Of a DNA stretch of 35,333 nucleotides, positions 1 to 8,733 are shown one piece after another. The stretch comes from Caryophanales bacterium (lineage in GTDB: Bacteria > Bacillota_I > Bacilli_A > RFN20 > CAG-288): positions 1-35,333 of the forward strand of contig JAJVUU010000015.1 in NCBI GenBank assembly GCA_021621525.1, given 5' to 3'. The notes under the pieces were generated by a model. It was not told where the DNA came from, did no database searches, and was given only the letters and a program-made list of their open reading frames with translations. Every line of letters begins with the position of its first letter. Positions within the stretch are counted from its first letter, which is position 1. The translations under genes were made by a program, and so were the position numbers.

Positions 1-119
1 AATACCCTCGCGGGGAAGATAGCTGCAGCCGCTTTTTGCGTGTCGGGATTCCTGCATTGTTTCGAAATGCACTTGGAAGTCGGCTCTTTTTAATAAAATG
101 GATTCTAATTTCTTTATAA
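1..119. other. Unresolved edge of an upstream gene
   Basis: The first ~93 bases are richer in G+C than the following ~190 and look like the end of a coding region, but the strand cannot be settled. Forward frame 1 is open from base 1 to a TAA at 91-93 (30 codons). Forward frame 3 is open to a TAA at 117-119 (38 codons). The minus strand is also open from about 242 down to the window edge, but it has no good start with a ribosome binding site and would run through the rplU promoter and leader. I recognise no family in any of the three readings. Sequence before base 1 is needed to decide. Confidence 0.3.
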
Positions 120-126
120 AAAATGA

Positions 127-155
127 TTGATATCCGTTTGACTGAAGAGTATAAT
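127..155 (+). promoter_or_regulatory. Sigma-A type promoter of the rplU operon
   Basis: A -35 TTGATA lies at 127-132 and a perfect -10 TATAAT at 150-155, separated by the ideal 17 bases. Transcription would start near 162, which is exactly where the structured leader ahead of rplU begins. The fit to consensus is very good; the start site itself is inferred. Confidence 0.75.
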
Positions 156-161
156 TAACAA

Positions 162-284
162 TGTTGTATGGCCTCCAATAGCCTACAACCGCTATGAAGT
201 GGTTATAAATATCATGTTTATGGATGATTACCACAAGTGCGAGTACTTAGTACTATCATTTTTTAAAGGAAGGAGGCAAATCAC
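162..284 (+). ncRNA. Candidate ribosomal protein L21 leader RNA
   Basis: The ~120-base untranslated region ahead of rplU can form three hairpins in series. In the first, GTTGTATGGC at 163-172 pairs with GCCTACAAC at 181-189. In the second, GTGGT at 199-203 pairs with ACCAC at 230-234, with an inner ATCAT/ATGAT helix. In the third, AGTAC at 242-246 pairs with GTACT at 250-254. The rplU ribosome binding site follows at 270-275. Many Bacillota carry a cis-acting L21 leader in this place, thought to be a protein-binding site for autoregulation. The assignment rests on position and foldability; no covariance model was run. Confidence 0.6.
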
Positions 285-596
285 ATGTACGCTATTATTT
301 TAACTGGCGGCAAGCAGATCAAGGCTGAAGTAGGTGCAACTATTTACACTGAAAAGATTGAAGGCGAAAAGGACACTGCTGTAACTTTTGACAAAGTTCT
401 TTTCGTTGATGGAGATCAGGTTCTTGTTGGTAAGCCGTTTGTTGAAGGTGCTACTGTCAAGGCAAGCATTGTCAAACAGGGACGTGAAAAGAAAATCCAT
501 GTTCTTCGTTACAAAGCTAAGAGCAATCTTAGAGTCCGCCGTGGACATAGACAGCCATATACTGCTTTGAAAGTTGAATCTATCGACCTTAAGTAA
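285..596 (+). CDS. rplU: 50S ribosomal protein L21
   Basis: A 103-residue protein of the usual L21 length. It starts with the typical MYAII and GGKQ segment and ends in the basic stretch with NLRVRRGHRQPYT, which binds 23S rRNA. L21 is a large-subunit protein that contacts L20 and domain I of 23S rRNA. The start is fixed by a strong AAGGAGG site about nine bases upstream. It leads the rplU-prp-rpmA operon and shares one base with the next gene (TAATG). Expression is probably driven by the promoter at 127-155 and modulated by the structured leader. Confidence 0.97.
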   Translation: MYAIILTGGKQIKAEVGATIYTEKIEGEKDTAVTFDKVLFVDGDQVLVGKPFVEGATVKASIVKQGREKKIHVLRYKAKSNLRVRRGHRQPYTALKVESIDLK

Positions 597-919
597 TGAT
601 TAAAATCTCATTCGAGGTTGAAAACAATCGCCTAACCCATTTGACCATTCGTGGTCATGGTGGGTTAGAATACGGAAAAGATGTCATATGTGCTGGTGTA
701 TCAGCTTGTCTGGTTGGCGCATTGAACGCTTTGAATCATAGCGAATGCTATTCGATTCATATATGCTCGGGAGATTTTGATTTAAAGGAAATCAAGGAAG
801 CAGATTTGCATGATAAGATTGTTCTGGAGACTCTTATTGTGCAACTTCAGACAATTGCTGATTCTTATCCACGTAATGTGGAAATCGTAGATGTCTCTAG
901 GAAAGAAGGTAAAAAATGA
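596..919 (+). CDS. prp: Ribosomal-processing cysteine protease Prp
   Basis: A 107-residue protein of the Prp (YsxB) family. The catalytic His is at residue 21 in the segment RGHGG, and the catalytic Cys at residue 32 in ICAGVSAC, as in characterised Prp. In Bacillota, Prp removes the N-terminal extension of ribosomal protein L27, a step required for ribosome function in Staphylococcus aureus. It sits between rplU and its substrate gene rpmA, overlapping both: one base with rplU and four (ATGA) with rpmA. This suggests translational coupling of enzyme and substrate. The next gene does carry a cleavable-type N-terminus, which supports the call. Confidence 0.93.
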   Translation: MIKISFEVENNRLTHLTIRGHGGLEYGKDVICAGVSACLVGALNALNHSECYSIHICSGDFDLKEIKEADLHDKIVLETLIVQLQTIADSYPRNVEIVDVSRKEGKK

Positions 920-1224
920 AACTGAATTTAGTATTAGACATTCAGCTCTTTGCATCCCATAAAGGTGTCACTTCCACAAAGAACGGCCGTGATTCTAATT
1001 CGAAAAGATTAGGTGCTAAACTTTGTGACGGTCAGTGGGCTCATTCCGGTTCCATCATTTATCGCCAGAGAGGAACGAAGATTCATCCTGGTAATAATGT
1101 TAAGAGAGCTGGCGATGATACGCTCTTTGCTACCATTGATGGGTATGTCAAGTATGAGAGACTTGATCGCCGCAGATTGAAAGTCTCTGTCTATCCGACA
1201 AAACCTGAAGTCGTTGGCAAGTAA
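916..1224 (+). CDS. rpmA: 50S ribosomal protein L27 with Prp-cleavable N-terminus
   Basis: A 102-residue L27 with the conserved STKNGRDSNSKRLGAK segment and the IIYRQRGTKIHPG motif. The mature N-terminus of L27 reaches towards the peptidyl transferase centre. In Bacillota it is exposed by Prp cutting between Phe and Ala. Here the extension has an LFASHKG core, giving a predicted cut after Phe12, so Ala13 would be the new N-terminus. The extension is 12 residues, against 9 in the best-known S. aureus example, with three extra residues before the cleavage core. The gene overlaps prp by four bases and is followed by a terminator hairpin. Confidence 0.97.
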   Translation: MKLNLVLDIQLFASHKGVTSTKNGRDSNSKRLGAKLCDGQWAHSGSIIYRQRGTKIHPGNNVKRAGDDTLFATIDGYVKYERLDRRRLKVSVYPTKPEVVGK

Positions 1225-1243
1225 CTTATCTTTTTGTTGTATT

Positions 1244-1274
1244 AGGCTTCGGGATAACCGAAGCCTTTCTTTTT
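1244..1274 (+). terminator. Terminator hairpin between rpmA and obgE
   Basis: AGGCTTCGG at 1244-1252 pairs perfectly with CCGAAGCCT at 1258-1266 around a five-base loop, followed by a T-rich tract to 1274. It lies directly ahead of the obgE ribosome binding site (GGAGG at 1276-1280). It would therefore reduce read-through from the ribosomal genes into obgE. No separate obgE promoter is obvious, so partial termination is likely. Confidence 0.75.
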
Positions 1275-1286
1275 CGGAGGCTTCAT

Positions 1287-2576
1287 ATGCATGATAAAGT
1301 CAAAGTAGTTCTTGCTTCTGGCAAGGGCGGCGACGGAGCAATTGCTTTTCGTCGTGAAAAAAGTGTAGAAAAAGGTGGACCTTATGGTGGAAACGGCGGT
1401 AAGGGCGGATCCATTTTTTTGGCTGCTGACAACGGAGTAGAGTCTCTTCAGGAATATCGCTTTGGAAAAGTTGTCAAAGCTGAACCTGGCGAAAATGGTA
1501 AGACAAAACTTCAATATGGCAAGGATGCAAAGGATATCTATCTCCGGGTTCCTTGCGGTACCGTTGTTGAAGATGAGGAAGGAAAGCAATTGGCTGACTT
1601 GATTCATCATGGCGATACGTATCTTGCTGTCAAGGGCGGAAGAGGTGGAAGGGGTAATGCTACTTTTAAATCTCCTACGAGAAGAACCCCCAACATTGCT
1701 GAGAACGGTATGCCAGGTGAAGAAAAGACTTTTTATTTTGAATTGAAGCTTTTGGCTGATGTTGGTTTGGTCGGATATCCTAATGTAGGAAAATCAACAT
1801 TGCTTTCCGCCGTCACCAGAGCGAATGCTCAAGTAGGCAATTATGAATTCACTACGCTAGAACCACAACTAGGCGTTTGTTTTGTCGAACCTGACAAGTC
1901 TTTTGTTTTAGCTGATCTTCCGGGATTGATTGATGGTGCAAGCTCAGGGAAGGGACTTGGCTATACTTTCTTGAGACATATTGAAAGATGCCGTGTTCTT
2001 CTTCACATCATCGATGTCACAAGGGATGCAAATCCTTATCAGGATTTTGTCGCCATCAATAATGAACTTTATTCTTATTCTGATAAGATGAAGAAGAAAA
2101 AGATGATTGTAGCTCTGAACAAAACGGATGTTTCTGGGTTTGAAACTGCGACCAAGGAACTGAAAGACAAATTGACCGCTGAAGGGTATGACGTATTTTG
2201 CATTTCGGCCAAGGAAAGCAAAAATCTCAAGTCTTTGATGCGGAAGCTCTACAAAATCGTAAGTGACAGCAAGAAGGCTGAACGAGAGAATGCCGAAGAA
2301 AAGGACGATGAAGAAGTTGTTTATTCGGCGAAGAACATGGATCGAGGAAGAAAACCTATATATCAGATTGTCAAGAGGGAAGACGGGTATTTTGAAATTC
2401 TGGGTGAACGAGTCGTCCGTACCAAGAGACTGATAAATCTCAAGACGGACGAAGGTGTCGACAGGCTTCTCGCCTATCTTGATTCCATTGAAATCGATAA
2501 GGCTTTGCAGGAGGCTGGTGCAAAAAACGGTGATACGGTGTTGCTTGACGATTATGAATTTGAATATTTTGACTGA
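1287..2576 (+). CDS. obgE: GTPase ObgE/CgtA
   Basis: A 429-residue protein with the full Obg layout. The glycine-rich Obg fold covers residues 1-158. The G domain follows with P-loop GYPNVGKS at 163-170, DLPG at 210-213 and NKTD at 278-281, then a SAK motif. A C-terminal OCT domain from about 350 ends in an acidic tail. Obg GTPases act in 50S ribosome assembly and stress or growth control at the ribosome. The order rplU-prp-rpmA-obgE is standard in Bacillota. The start is set by GGAGG at 1276-1280. It is probably expressed by read-through past the hairpin at 1244-1274. Confidence 0.97.
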   Translation: MHDKVKVVLASGKGGDGAIAFRREKSVEKGGPYGGNGGKGGSIFLAADNGVESLQEYRFGKVVKAEPGENGKTKLQYGKDAKDIYLRVPCGTVVEDEEGKQLADLIHHGDTYLAVKGGRGGRGNATFKSPTRRTPNIAENGMPGEEKTFYFELKLLADVGLVGYPNVGKSTLLSAVTRANAQVGNYEFTTLEPQLGVCFVEPDKSFVLADLPGLIDGASSGKGLGYTFLRHIERCRVLLHIIDVTRDANPYQDFVAINNELYSYSDKMKKKKMIVALNKTDVSGFETATKELKDKLTAEGYDVFCISAKESKNLKSLMRKLYKIVSDSKKAERENAEEKDDEEVVYSAKNMDRGRKPIYQIVKREDGYFEILGERVVRTKRLINLKTDEGVDRLLAYLDSIEIDKALQEAGAKNGDTVLLDDYEFEYFD

Positions 2577-2626
2577 AAAGCGTTTATTTTCTTTGCTTTG
2601 AGACAATATATATCAGGAGGGGGACT

Positions 2627-3193
2627 ATGTATTACTATTTACACGGAATCATTACATTACACACTTCTGACTCTTTGATTGTTGAGTGCGGTGGCGTCGG
2701 CTATGACGTCATGGTGGCTCATCCTGAAGATTTTCCGATTGGAGAGACGATGTTTGTTTATGTCTCTCTTGTCTCGAATGAGAATGAATCCTATTTTGTC
2801 GGTTTCCAGACTTTGCAGGAAAAAAAGATGTATCTTGCTCTGACGAGTGTAAAAGGAATCGGACCGAAGACTGCTTTGACATGTCTTTCTTCAACGAGTG
2901 TCGAAAGGCTTGCTGATGCGATAGAAAATCAGGATTCCTCTTTCTTGATGAGGCTTCCAGGCATCGGCAAAAAATCGGCAAGTCAGCTTATCCTTGACTT
3001 AAAAGGGAAACTGCTCCTATTGGATACTTCCAGCAAGACACTAAACAAAGAAATGGACACTGCCAGGGAGGGACTGAAGTCCCTTGGCTTCAAAGAAGCT
3101 GAAATCAATGAAGCACTGAACCAGATTTCAGAAAACGACCTCACTGCCGATCAATATCTGAAGAAGGCTTTGCTTCTTCTTAATGGAAAATAA
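2627..3193 (+). CDS. ruvA: Holliday junction branch migration protein RuvA
   Basis: A 188-residue RuvA. It has an N-terminal OB fold starting MYYYLHG, then two helix-hairpin-helix elements (GIGPKTAL and LPGIGKKSA), then a C-terminal three-helix domain that contacts RuvB. RuvA tetramers bind the four-way DNA junction and load the RuvB motor. The start follows a strong AGGAGGGGG stretch. The gene lies two bases ahead of ruvB, so the two are translated as a pair. RuvC is not nearby; many Bacillota use RecU as the resolvase instead. Confidence 0.96.
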   Translation: MYYYLHGIITLHTSDSLIVECGGVGYDVMVAHPEDFPIGETMFVYVSLVSNENESYFVGFQTLQEKKMYLALTSVKGIGPKTALTCLSSTSVERLADAIENQDSSFLMRLPGIGKKSASQLILDLKGKLLLLDTSSKTLNKEMDTAREGLKSLGFKEAEINEALNQISENDLTADQYLKKALLLLNGK

Positions 3194-3195
3194 GC

Positions 3196-4218
3196 ATGGA
3201 AGATAATCAGACCAAGGATATCGTCGCCCGTGAGCTTAATGAGAAGGGCGATGAGGTCGACACATCGTTGCGACCGAAGTCTTTGAAAGACTATATCGGT
3301 CAGGATGAAATCAAAAAGTCACTGAACATTTCGATACTTGCCGCAAAAAAACGTAACGAGACTATTGATCATATCTTGTTTTTCGGACCTCCAGGACTGG
3401 GCAAGACGACACTTGCGAGCTGTGTTGCCAATGAAATGGATGCGGATATCAAATTTACCAATGGTTCCTCTTTGGTTCGTACAGGTGATTTGGCTGCGAT
3501 TCTTTCCGGCCTCAATCCGGGTGACGTTCTTTTTATTGATGAAATCCATAGAATGCCCATACAGGTCCAGGAAGTTCTCTATGGCGCGATGGAAGACTTT
3601 TCCCTTTCCATCATTGTCGGTAAAGGCTCGGATGCCAGGACATTGACCATTCCACTTCCGCCTTTCACCTTGATTGGTGCCACGACGGATGCCGGAGGCC
3701 TTTCGGCACCTTTAAGAGACCGATTCGGCATTCTGCTCCAGCTTCGGTATTATTCTCCGGAAGAACTTCTTGAGATCATTCAGAGGACAAGCCGTGCATT
3801 GCATTTCCCCATCACACTGGAAGCCTGCTATCAAATTGCTCTCAGGGGCCGCGGGACACCAAGGATTGCAAACAGATTGTTTCGACGCGTCCGCGATTAT
3901 GCGACTTATTTAGGCAAGGCGGTCATTGATATTGACTGTGCGTTGCAGGCCATGTCCTTTTTGTCTATCGATGACCTTGGCTTGGACGATACCGATCGAA
4001 AGATTCTGGAATGTCTGATTTATCGCTATAATGGCAAACCTGTCGGACTGAGTGCCTTGTCCAGTGCCATCGGTTCGAGCGTTGACAATGTCAGCGATGT
4101 CTATGAACCTTATTTGGTCCAGATAGGACTTATCAACAGAACACCAAAGGGACGTGTTGCTACAAAAAAGGCCTATGAACATCTTCATATACCCCAGGAT
4201 GGGCAAAACTTGTCCTGA
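3196..4218 (+). CDS. ruvB: Holliday junction branch migration helicase RuvB
   Basis: A 340-residue AAA+ ATPase matching RuvB throughout: Walker A FGPPGLGKT around residues 63-71, Walker B LFIDEIH at 112-118, sensor GATT, the LRDRFG arginine-finger segment, and a C-terminal winged helix. RuvB hexamers drive branch migration of Holliday junctions with RuvA. All catalytic residues are present, which makes it a useful contrast to the degenerate AAA+ gene at 34159-35259. It follows ruvA by two bases. There is no clear terminator before secDF. Confidence 0.97.
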   Translation: MEDNQTKDIVARELNEKGDEVDTSLRPKSLKDYIGQDEIKKSLNISILAAKKRNETIDHILFFGPPGLGKTTLASCVANEMDADIKFTNGSSLVRTGDLAAILSGLNPGDVLFIDEIHRMPIQVQEVLYGAMEDFSLSIIVGKGSDARTLTIPLPPFTLIGATTDAGGLSAPLRDRFGILLQLRYYSPEELLEIIQRTSRALHFPITLEACYQIALRGRGTPRIANRLFRRVRDYATYLGKAVIDIDCALQAMSFLSIDDLGLDDTDRKILECLIYRYNGKPVGLSALSSAIGSSVDNVSDVYEPYLVQIGLINRTPKGRVATKKAYEHLHIPQDGQNLS

Positions 4219-4335
4219 ATTGCCTTTTTTTCGATTCAATCGATGTTATTGCCTTGAATTATAGGCTATATTTTGCTAAATTAGTTTAGTTTGTTTCTGT
4301 GTGTATCAAATGTATTTTTTGGGAGGACTCTATAT

Positions 4336-7122
4336 ATGCGTCGCTTCTTAGCTTATGTCGTCATGATGTTGACCATGCTGTCTGCCGTCATCTTCAATAC
4401 CCAGGCTGTATTGGAAAACAAGGTAGATGCCATGGAATATGGCACCGGAACCCAGCTGGTCTATTCGTTGACCAAGAGGGATGCCAAGAATTATTCTGAT
4501 AAATATCTTGATTATAAAGAAAATCCGGATTCTTTGCAGGAACTTTCCGATATTGATATCGAAAGTGCCGTCATGGCAAGACTTGACGCCGCTGGTGTCC
4601 GCAATTCCGATGTCTCCATCGTCAAGGGAAACAAGAATGCTTCTGGCGAAGAAATCGGATATGAGCTTCGCATCAACCTTTCTCCTCTCAGCGATACGGA
4701 GTTGGCAAACGTCAAGGAAATCCTTTCCTTCACCGGTTCTCTCAGCATCGGAACGGAAGGCGATACCCAGGTTTATTATGAAGCCAGCAATGAGTTCTTT
4801 GATACGGATGGCGATGTCGCCGAACTTACCTATTCAGGCACGACTCCTTATCCGGTCATCAAGGTAAAGGACAGCACGTCCTATGATGACCTTAAGAAGG
4901 CAGCGGGCGAGGCCAAGAGCAACAATGCCAGTGAGGCACATCGTTTTTATGCCGATGACGATGATTCTACCGAAGAGACGGCCACAAAAGTTTATCTTTG
5001 GATGAATAAGACAATCGATGATACGTACGACAAGGCTTTTGGCACACACGATACCGTTGTGATGCAGGAAACAAAAGCCAAGGTGCTTGCCGAAATCGAC
5101 ATTTCCAACTGGGACAGCGATAATCTTGCCTTGAGTCTCACCACGGATACCAAAGGCAATGAATTCACCATTTCCTCTGCACGTGCCTTTGTCAATATGT
5201 TAAATTGCGATGATTACGGATTTGATATCCAATTCCTGTATCAGAACGCTCTCTCAGCCACATTCGGTACCTCTGCTCTAGGATTGACTTATCTCATTTT
5301 CGGAATCGTTCTTCTGGTCATCTGCATTGCGATGATAGCTTTCTATGGCATTGCCGGTGTCACCGCTTCCTTGAATATGCTTGCCAGTGTCATCTGCTCC
5401 TTCTTCCTGTTCTCTGTGCTCGGCTTTGAATTCTCTGTCGCTGCCTTAAGCGCCATCGCCATCATCGTCGGACTTTCGGTGATGATCAGCATCAATTATT
5501 TCGAACGCGTCAAACATGAACTGAAGAATGGAAGAGGTATTCTCAAAGCGAATCAGGAAGGGTATCACAAGTCTTTCCTCACAAGCCTGGATGTTTCTGC
5601 CGTCAGCCTTATTGCTTCTGTGTTCTGCTTCTTGATCGGAACCGGAGCCTTCAAGACATTCTTCGGTGTCGTCATGGTCGGAACCATCTTTACGTTCCTC
5701 ATCACGAATTACATCAACAAATGGATGATGTACTGGCTTGTCAGGGGAAATGAAAGCAGCAATCTTCCCTTCTTCGGCTTCAAGAAGAACCTGAAGGAAA
5801 AGCTGGATGCCAAAGTCGAAAAGGCTGCTTCTGGAAAAGTATTCGGCAAGAAGATGCTGATTCTGCCTATCGCCAGCTGCCTTGCCATTGCCGTCGGATT
5901 CCCCGTCGGCTATGCCCTTAGCAGTTCTTCAAGCAGATCCTTCTTCAATAATTACAATGATTTTGCTTCGACCTATACCCTGAATGTTACTTTCCGTGAC
6001 AACGGGCAGGCTTATGACAGATTGTCTACGACGGACAATTATACAAATTACATCGTTGCTATGGGTGACCAGGGGCTCGGTGGCAAATATGTCGCCATCG
6101 ACAGCAACGACTATGATGGACATAAGCTTGCTGACAGTGAATTTGTCTATGATGCCAAGAGTGCCTATGTCAATGTCGTCGAAAAAACCGATGAAGAAAA
6201 TAACAAATATTTCATGGTCTATTATTCTTTGAAGATCAGCAAGGATCTCAAAGATGTCCAGGCAGATCAGGGAAATCAAAAATTCGTTCTCGATGTCATC
6301 CGTGATACGATGAAAGAGAGCAATGTCATCATCGGTAAAGGAAATGGTGGCATCAACATTTCTCCTTTTGCCGGAGATAGCCATGGTGTCAAGGATTCTC
6401 TCCTCGTCGACACCTATGAAGTGACCGCCACCAACGTCACCCATATCAGCAATTATCTGATACTTTTGAGCTTCCTTGTCGGTTGCTTTGCCTTTGTCTA
6501 TCTGTTGGTTCGCTTCGGCCTCAATATCTCTCTGGCTTCTTTGGCTACCAGCAGCCTCTCCACAGCATTGTATCTTGGCATTCTTGCCTTGTGCCGGATT
6601 CCGTATTCTTCCTATACCGTCTTTGGTATCTTGATTGCCATCCTTCTTCTCAATATGTTCTTTGTCCCTGTTCTTGGCAGGAACCGTGAAGTCCTTAAGG
6701 AACGCGGGCTTAAGAAGAAAGCTACCGATGAACAACGTATGGAAATCGCCAGCAAGAGTGGCATCCTTGCCTTGAAGCTCGTTCTGCCTGTCTCTTTGAT
6801 TCTCTTGGTCTATTCTATCGGACTTGCCTTCGTCAACGTTGCCTTGATTGGCTTGACCATCGTTTCTGTCATCAGCATCGTGCTGAACTTCTTCGCTTTG
6901 TATTTCTTTGCCATCCCCTTCTATCATTTCCTTTGCTGCCATATATCTTTTGCCAAGATGGAAGCAGCCCATCAGAAACATTTGGAGAAGAAAGCCGAGA
7001 AGAAACATCTGAAAAAAGAGGAAGTCAAGAAGGTTGCTGGTCCAGATGGTATCCTCTACGTCGATGACGGACCGCACGAAACCGTCATTCCTGGTTTGAA
7101 CGATTTCCGTAATAACGATTGA
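4336..7122 (+). CDS. secDF: SecDF protein-export subunit, fused, lacking the proton-pathway aspartates
   Basis: SecD and SecF are fused in one 928-residue membrane protein, longer than the ~740 residues of Bacillus SecDF. ATG 4336 is preferred over the in-frame start at 4291 because GGGAGG at 4321-4326 precedes it. A first TM helix at ~3-22 is followed by a large extracytoplasmic domain. The SecD helix bundle contains FERVKHELKNGR, which matches the family, and a second bundle forms the SecF half. SecDF pulls secreted proteins outward using the proton gradient. The conserved SecD motif GMAVDAN reads GLSVMIS, with Met383 in place of Asp. The SecF helix at ~757-781, where IGYSxND is expected, has no acidic residue. 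Export assistance is therefore likely, but by an altered mechanism. Confidence 0.88.
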   Translation: MRRFLAYVVMMLTMLSAVIFNTQAVLENKVDAMEYGTGTQLVYSLTKRDAKNYSDKYLDYKENPDSLQELSDIDIESAVMARLDAAGVRNSDVSIVKGNKNASGEEIGYELRINLSPLSDTELANVKEILSFTGSLSIGTEGDTQVYYEASNEFFDTDGDVAELTYSGTTPYPVIKVKDSTSYDDLKKAAGEAKSNNASEAHRFYADDDDSTEETATKVYLWMNKTIDDTYDKAFGTHDTVVMQETKAKVLAEIDISNWDSDNLALSLTTDTKGNEFTISSARAFVNMLNCDDYGFDIQFLYQNALSATFGTSALGLTYLIFGIVLLVICIAMIAFYGIAGVTASLNMLASVICSFFLFSVLGFEFSVAALSAIAIIVGLSVMISINYFERVKHELKNGRGILKANQEGYHKSFLTSLDVSAVSLIASVFCFLIGTGAFKTFFGVVMVGTIFTFLITNYINKWMMYWLVRGNESSNLPFFGFKKNLKEKLDAKVEKAASGKVFGKKMLILPIASCLAIAVGFPVGYALSSSSSRSFFNNYNDFASTYTLNVTFRDNGQAYDRLSTTDNYTNYIVAMGDQGLGGKYVAIDSNDYDGHKLADSEFVYDAKSAYVNVVEKTDEENNKYFMVYYSLKISKDLKDVQADQGNQKFVLDVIRDTMKESNVIIGKGNGGINISPFAGDSHGVKDSLLVDTYEVTATNVTHISNYLILLSFLVGCFAFVYLLVRFGLNISLASLATSSLSTALYLGILALCRIPYSSYTVFGILIAILLLNMFFVPVLGRNREVLKERGLKKKATDEQRMEIASKSGILALKLVLPVSLILLVYSIGLAFVNVALIGLTIVSVISIVLNFFALYFFAIPFYHFLCCHISFAKMEAAHQKHLEKKAEKKHLKKEEVKKVAGPDGILYVDDGPHETVIPGLNDFRNND

Positions 7123-7123
7123 T

Positions 7124-8686
7124 ATGTCTTTTCTTCATCAATTACTTGAGCATTTTCGATTCACATTGAAAGACCTTGAAGCCCGAAAGGCTTCAGGGTC
7201 TTTTGTTGCTTTGAAAAGACCCGATGGACTCAAGGACTTCGAAGATGTCGTTTCTCGCATCAAAAAGGCCGTCTTTGTGAAAGAGAAGGTTGTCCTTTAT
7301 GGCGACTATGATGTGGACGGACTTGCTGCGACAGCCATTCTTTCCATGGCTCTTGATGAATTAGGTTTAAGGCATGGTTTTTTTATTCCTTCAAGATATG
7401 TCGAAGGATATGGGCTATCCGAGTCCAGGGTAAGGGAATTTCACGACAAAGGCTATCATCTCATCATATGCCTGGATAATGGCGTAGCCCAGAATGCTGC
7501 CTGTAAGCTTGCCCATGACCTGTCCATGGAAGTCCTCGTCATCGATCACCACGAAATTCCAGAACCTCATGCCGATTATGATTATCTGTTCCATCAGAAA
7601 CAAAGCGGTTTTCTTGACTATAATTGTTCTGCGTCCTCGTTGAGCTATTTTGTATCATCGAAGTTATTGGGTAAGGATGAACCCTATTTTGCCGTCCTTG
7701 CGGGTATGGCCGTCTTTTCCGATGTCATGCCTGTGTTCGGAAATAATCTGACATTTGCCAAACTCATGCTTATCTTCTTAAACCGATATCGTTATAGCAA
7801 CCTTGTCTATCTTCTGGATAGGAAGGATTTTTCCTATGCGGACGTGTCTTTTTATCTTATTCCGTCTTTGAATTCCGTCGGCAGAATCCGCAAGGATTCT
7901 GTTTCTACCAACAATGTCTGTCGGTTTCTCATCGATAGGAGGGATAAGGCTAAAATCGAAAAAAGAGGCAAGGACATTCTTTCCTGCAATGCGGAAAGAA
8001 AAGAAATCGTCCGCAAAATGCATTTCCATGATTCGATGGAGAGTGATCATTTCCTTTCCTGCGTCTGTGATTCCTATAGCGGATTGACGGGTTTGTTTGC
8101 CAATCGGATCCTTCGTGAAAAGGCAAAGCCGACTGCCGTTTTTTGTACGGACATTCAAAACCAAGACCAATATGTTGCATCCTTAAGGCTGCCCAAAGGA
8201 TATCATGCTTTGGATATTCTGAAAAAGTATGAGTCTTATTTCATTCATTGCGGTGGACATGACCAAGCCAGTGGATTTTCCATCCTTAAAAAGGATTACT
8301 ACCTTGTCTCTACGCTTTTGGCTTCGGAATTTGCCAAACAGTCGTTTGATGTAAGCGATGAAGATTCTATTATCGAAATCACCCTGGATGATCTTACAGA
8401 GGAAAATTACCATATTCTTGAAAGCTTCATGCCTTTTGGCGAAGGTTTCCAACAGCCTTTGTTCTCCTGCAGCGTCGAAAAATCTGCCTTTCAGGTAGTT
8501 CCTTCTTCAAAATATGCCTATGCGCTCACGCAAGATGGCAAAGGAAGAGTGATCTTGTTCCAATCTCTTGATACGCTTCAAAAAGATGTTTCTTATTTTG
8601 AGGTGGTCGGCAATTTCGAGAAAACAGAGTATAAAAGCAGCGTTTTTTATCAAATTACCGCAAAAAGAGTCATTCCTGTGGATTGA
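7124..8686 (+). CDS. recJ: Single-stranded-DNA exonuclease RecJ
   Basis: A 520-residue DHH-family phosphoesterase. Motif I DYDVDG is at residues 61-66, DNG at 118-120 and DHH at 141-143. The DHHA1 motif CGGHDQASG lies near residue 380, and a RecJ-type OB region with PFGEGFQQPLF closes the protein. RecJ degrades single-stranded DNA 5' to 3' in recombination and repair. It is shorter than Bacillus RecJ (~790 residues), close to the minimal core. It begins one base after the secDF stop, with no visible ribosome binding site, so its translation probably depends on coupling. The secDF-recJ order is common in Bacillota. Confidence 0.92.
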   Translation: MSFLHQLLEHFRFTLKDLEARKASGSFVALKRPDGLKDFEDVVSRIKKAVFVKEKVVLYGDYDVDGLAATAILSMALDELGLRHGFFIPSRYVEGYGLSESRVREFHDKGYHLIICLDNGVAQNAACKLAHDLSMEVLVIDHHEIPEPHADYDYLFHQKQSGFLDYNCSASSLSYFVSSKLLGKDEPYFAVLAGMAVFSDVMPVFGNNLTFAKLMLIFLNRYRYSNLVYLLDRKDFSYADVSFYLIPSLNSVGRIRKDSVSTNNVCRFLIDRRDKAKIEKRGKDILSCNAERKEIVRKMHFHDSMESDHFLSCVCDSYSGLTGLFANRILREKAKPTAVFCTDIQNQDQYVASLRLPKGYHALDILKKYESYFIHCGGHDQASGFSILKKDYYLVSTLLASEFAKQSFDVSDEDSIIEITLDDLTEENYHILESFMPFGEGFQQPLFSCSVEKSAFQVVPSSKYAYALTQDGKGRVILFQSLDTLQKDVSYFEVVGNFEKTEYKSSVFYQITAKRVIPVD

Positions 8687-8733
8687 ATTCCACTGTTTAA
8701 ATCAAACAATTTTAAAATAATTTAAAAATTGGT

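Noticed and set aside
4291..4335. Upstream start for secDF adding 15 residues
   Set aside because: The strong GGGAGG site serves ATG 4336, and the extension would interrupt a normal first TM signal-anchor.
5929..7077. 382-codon minus-strand frame antisense to secDF
   Set aside because: A shadow of the secDF coding pattern with no protein-like domains; the plus-strand gene is clearly real.
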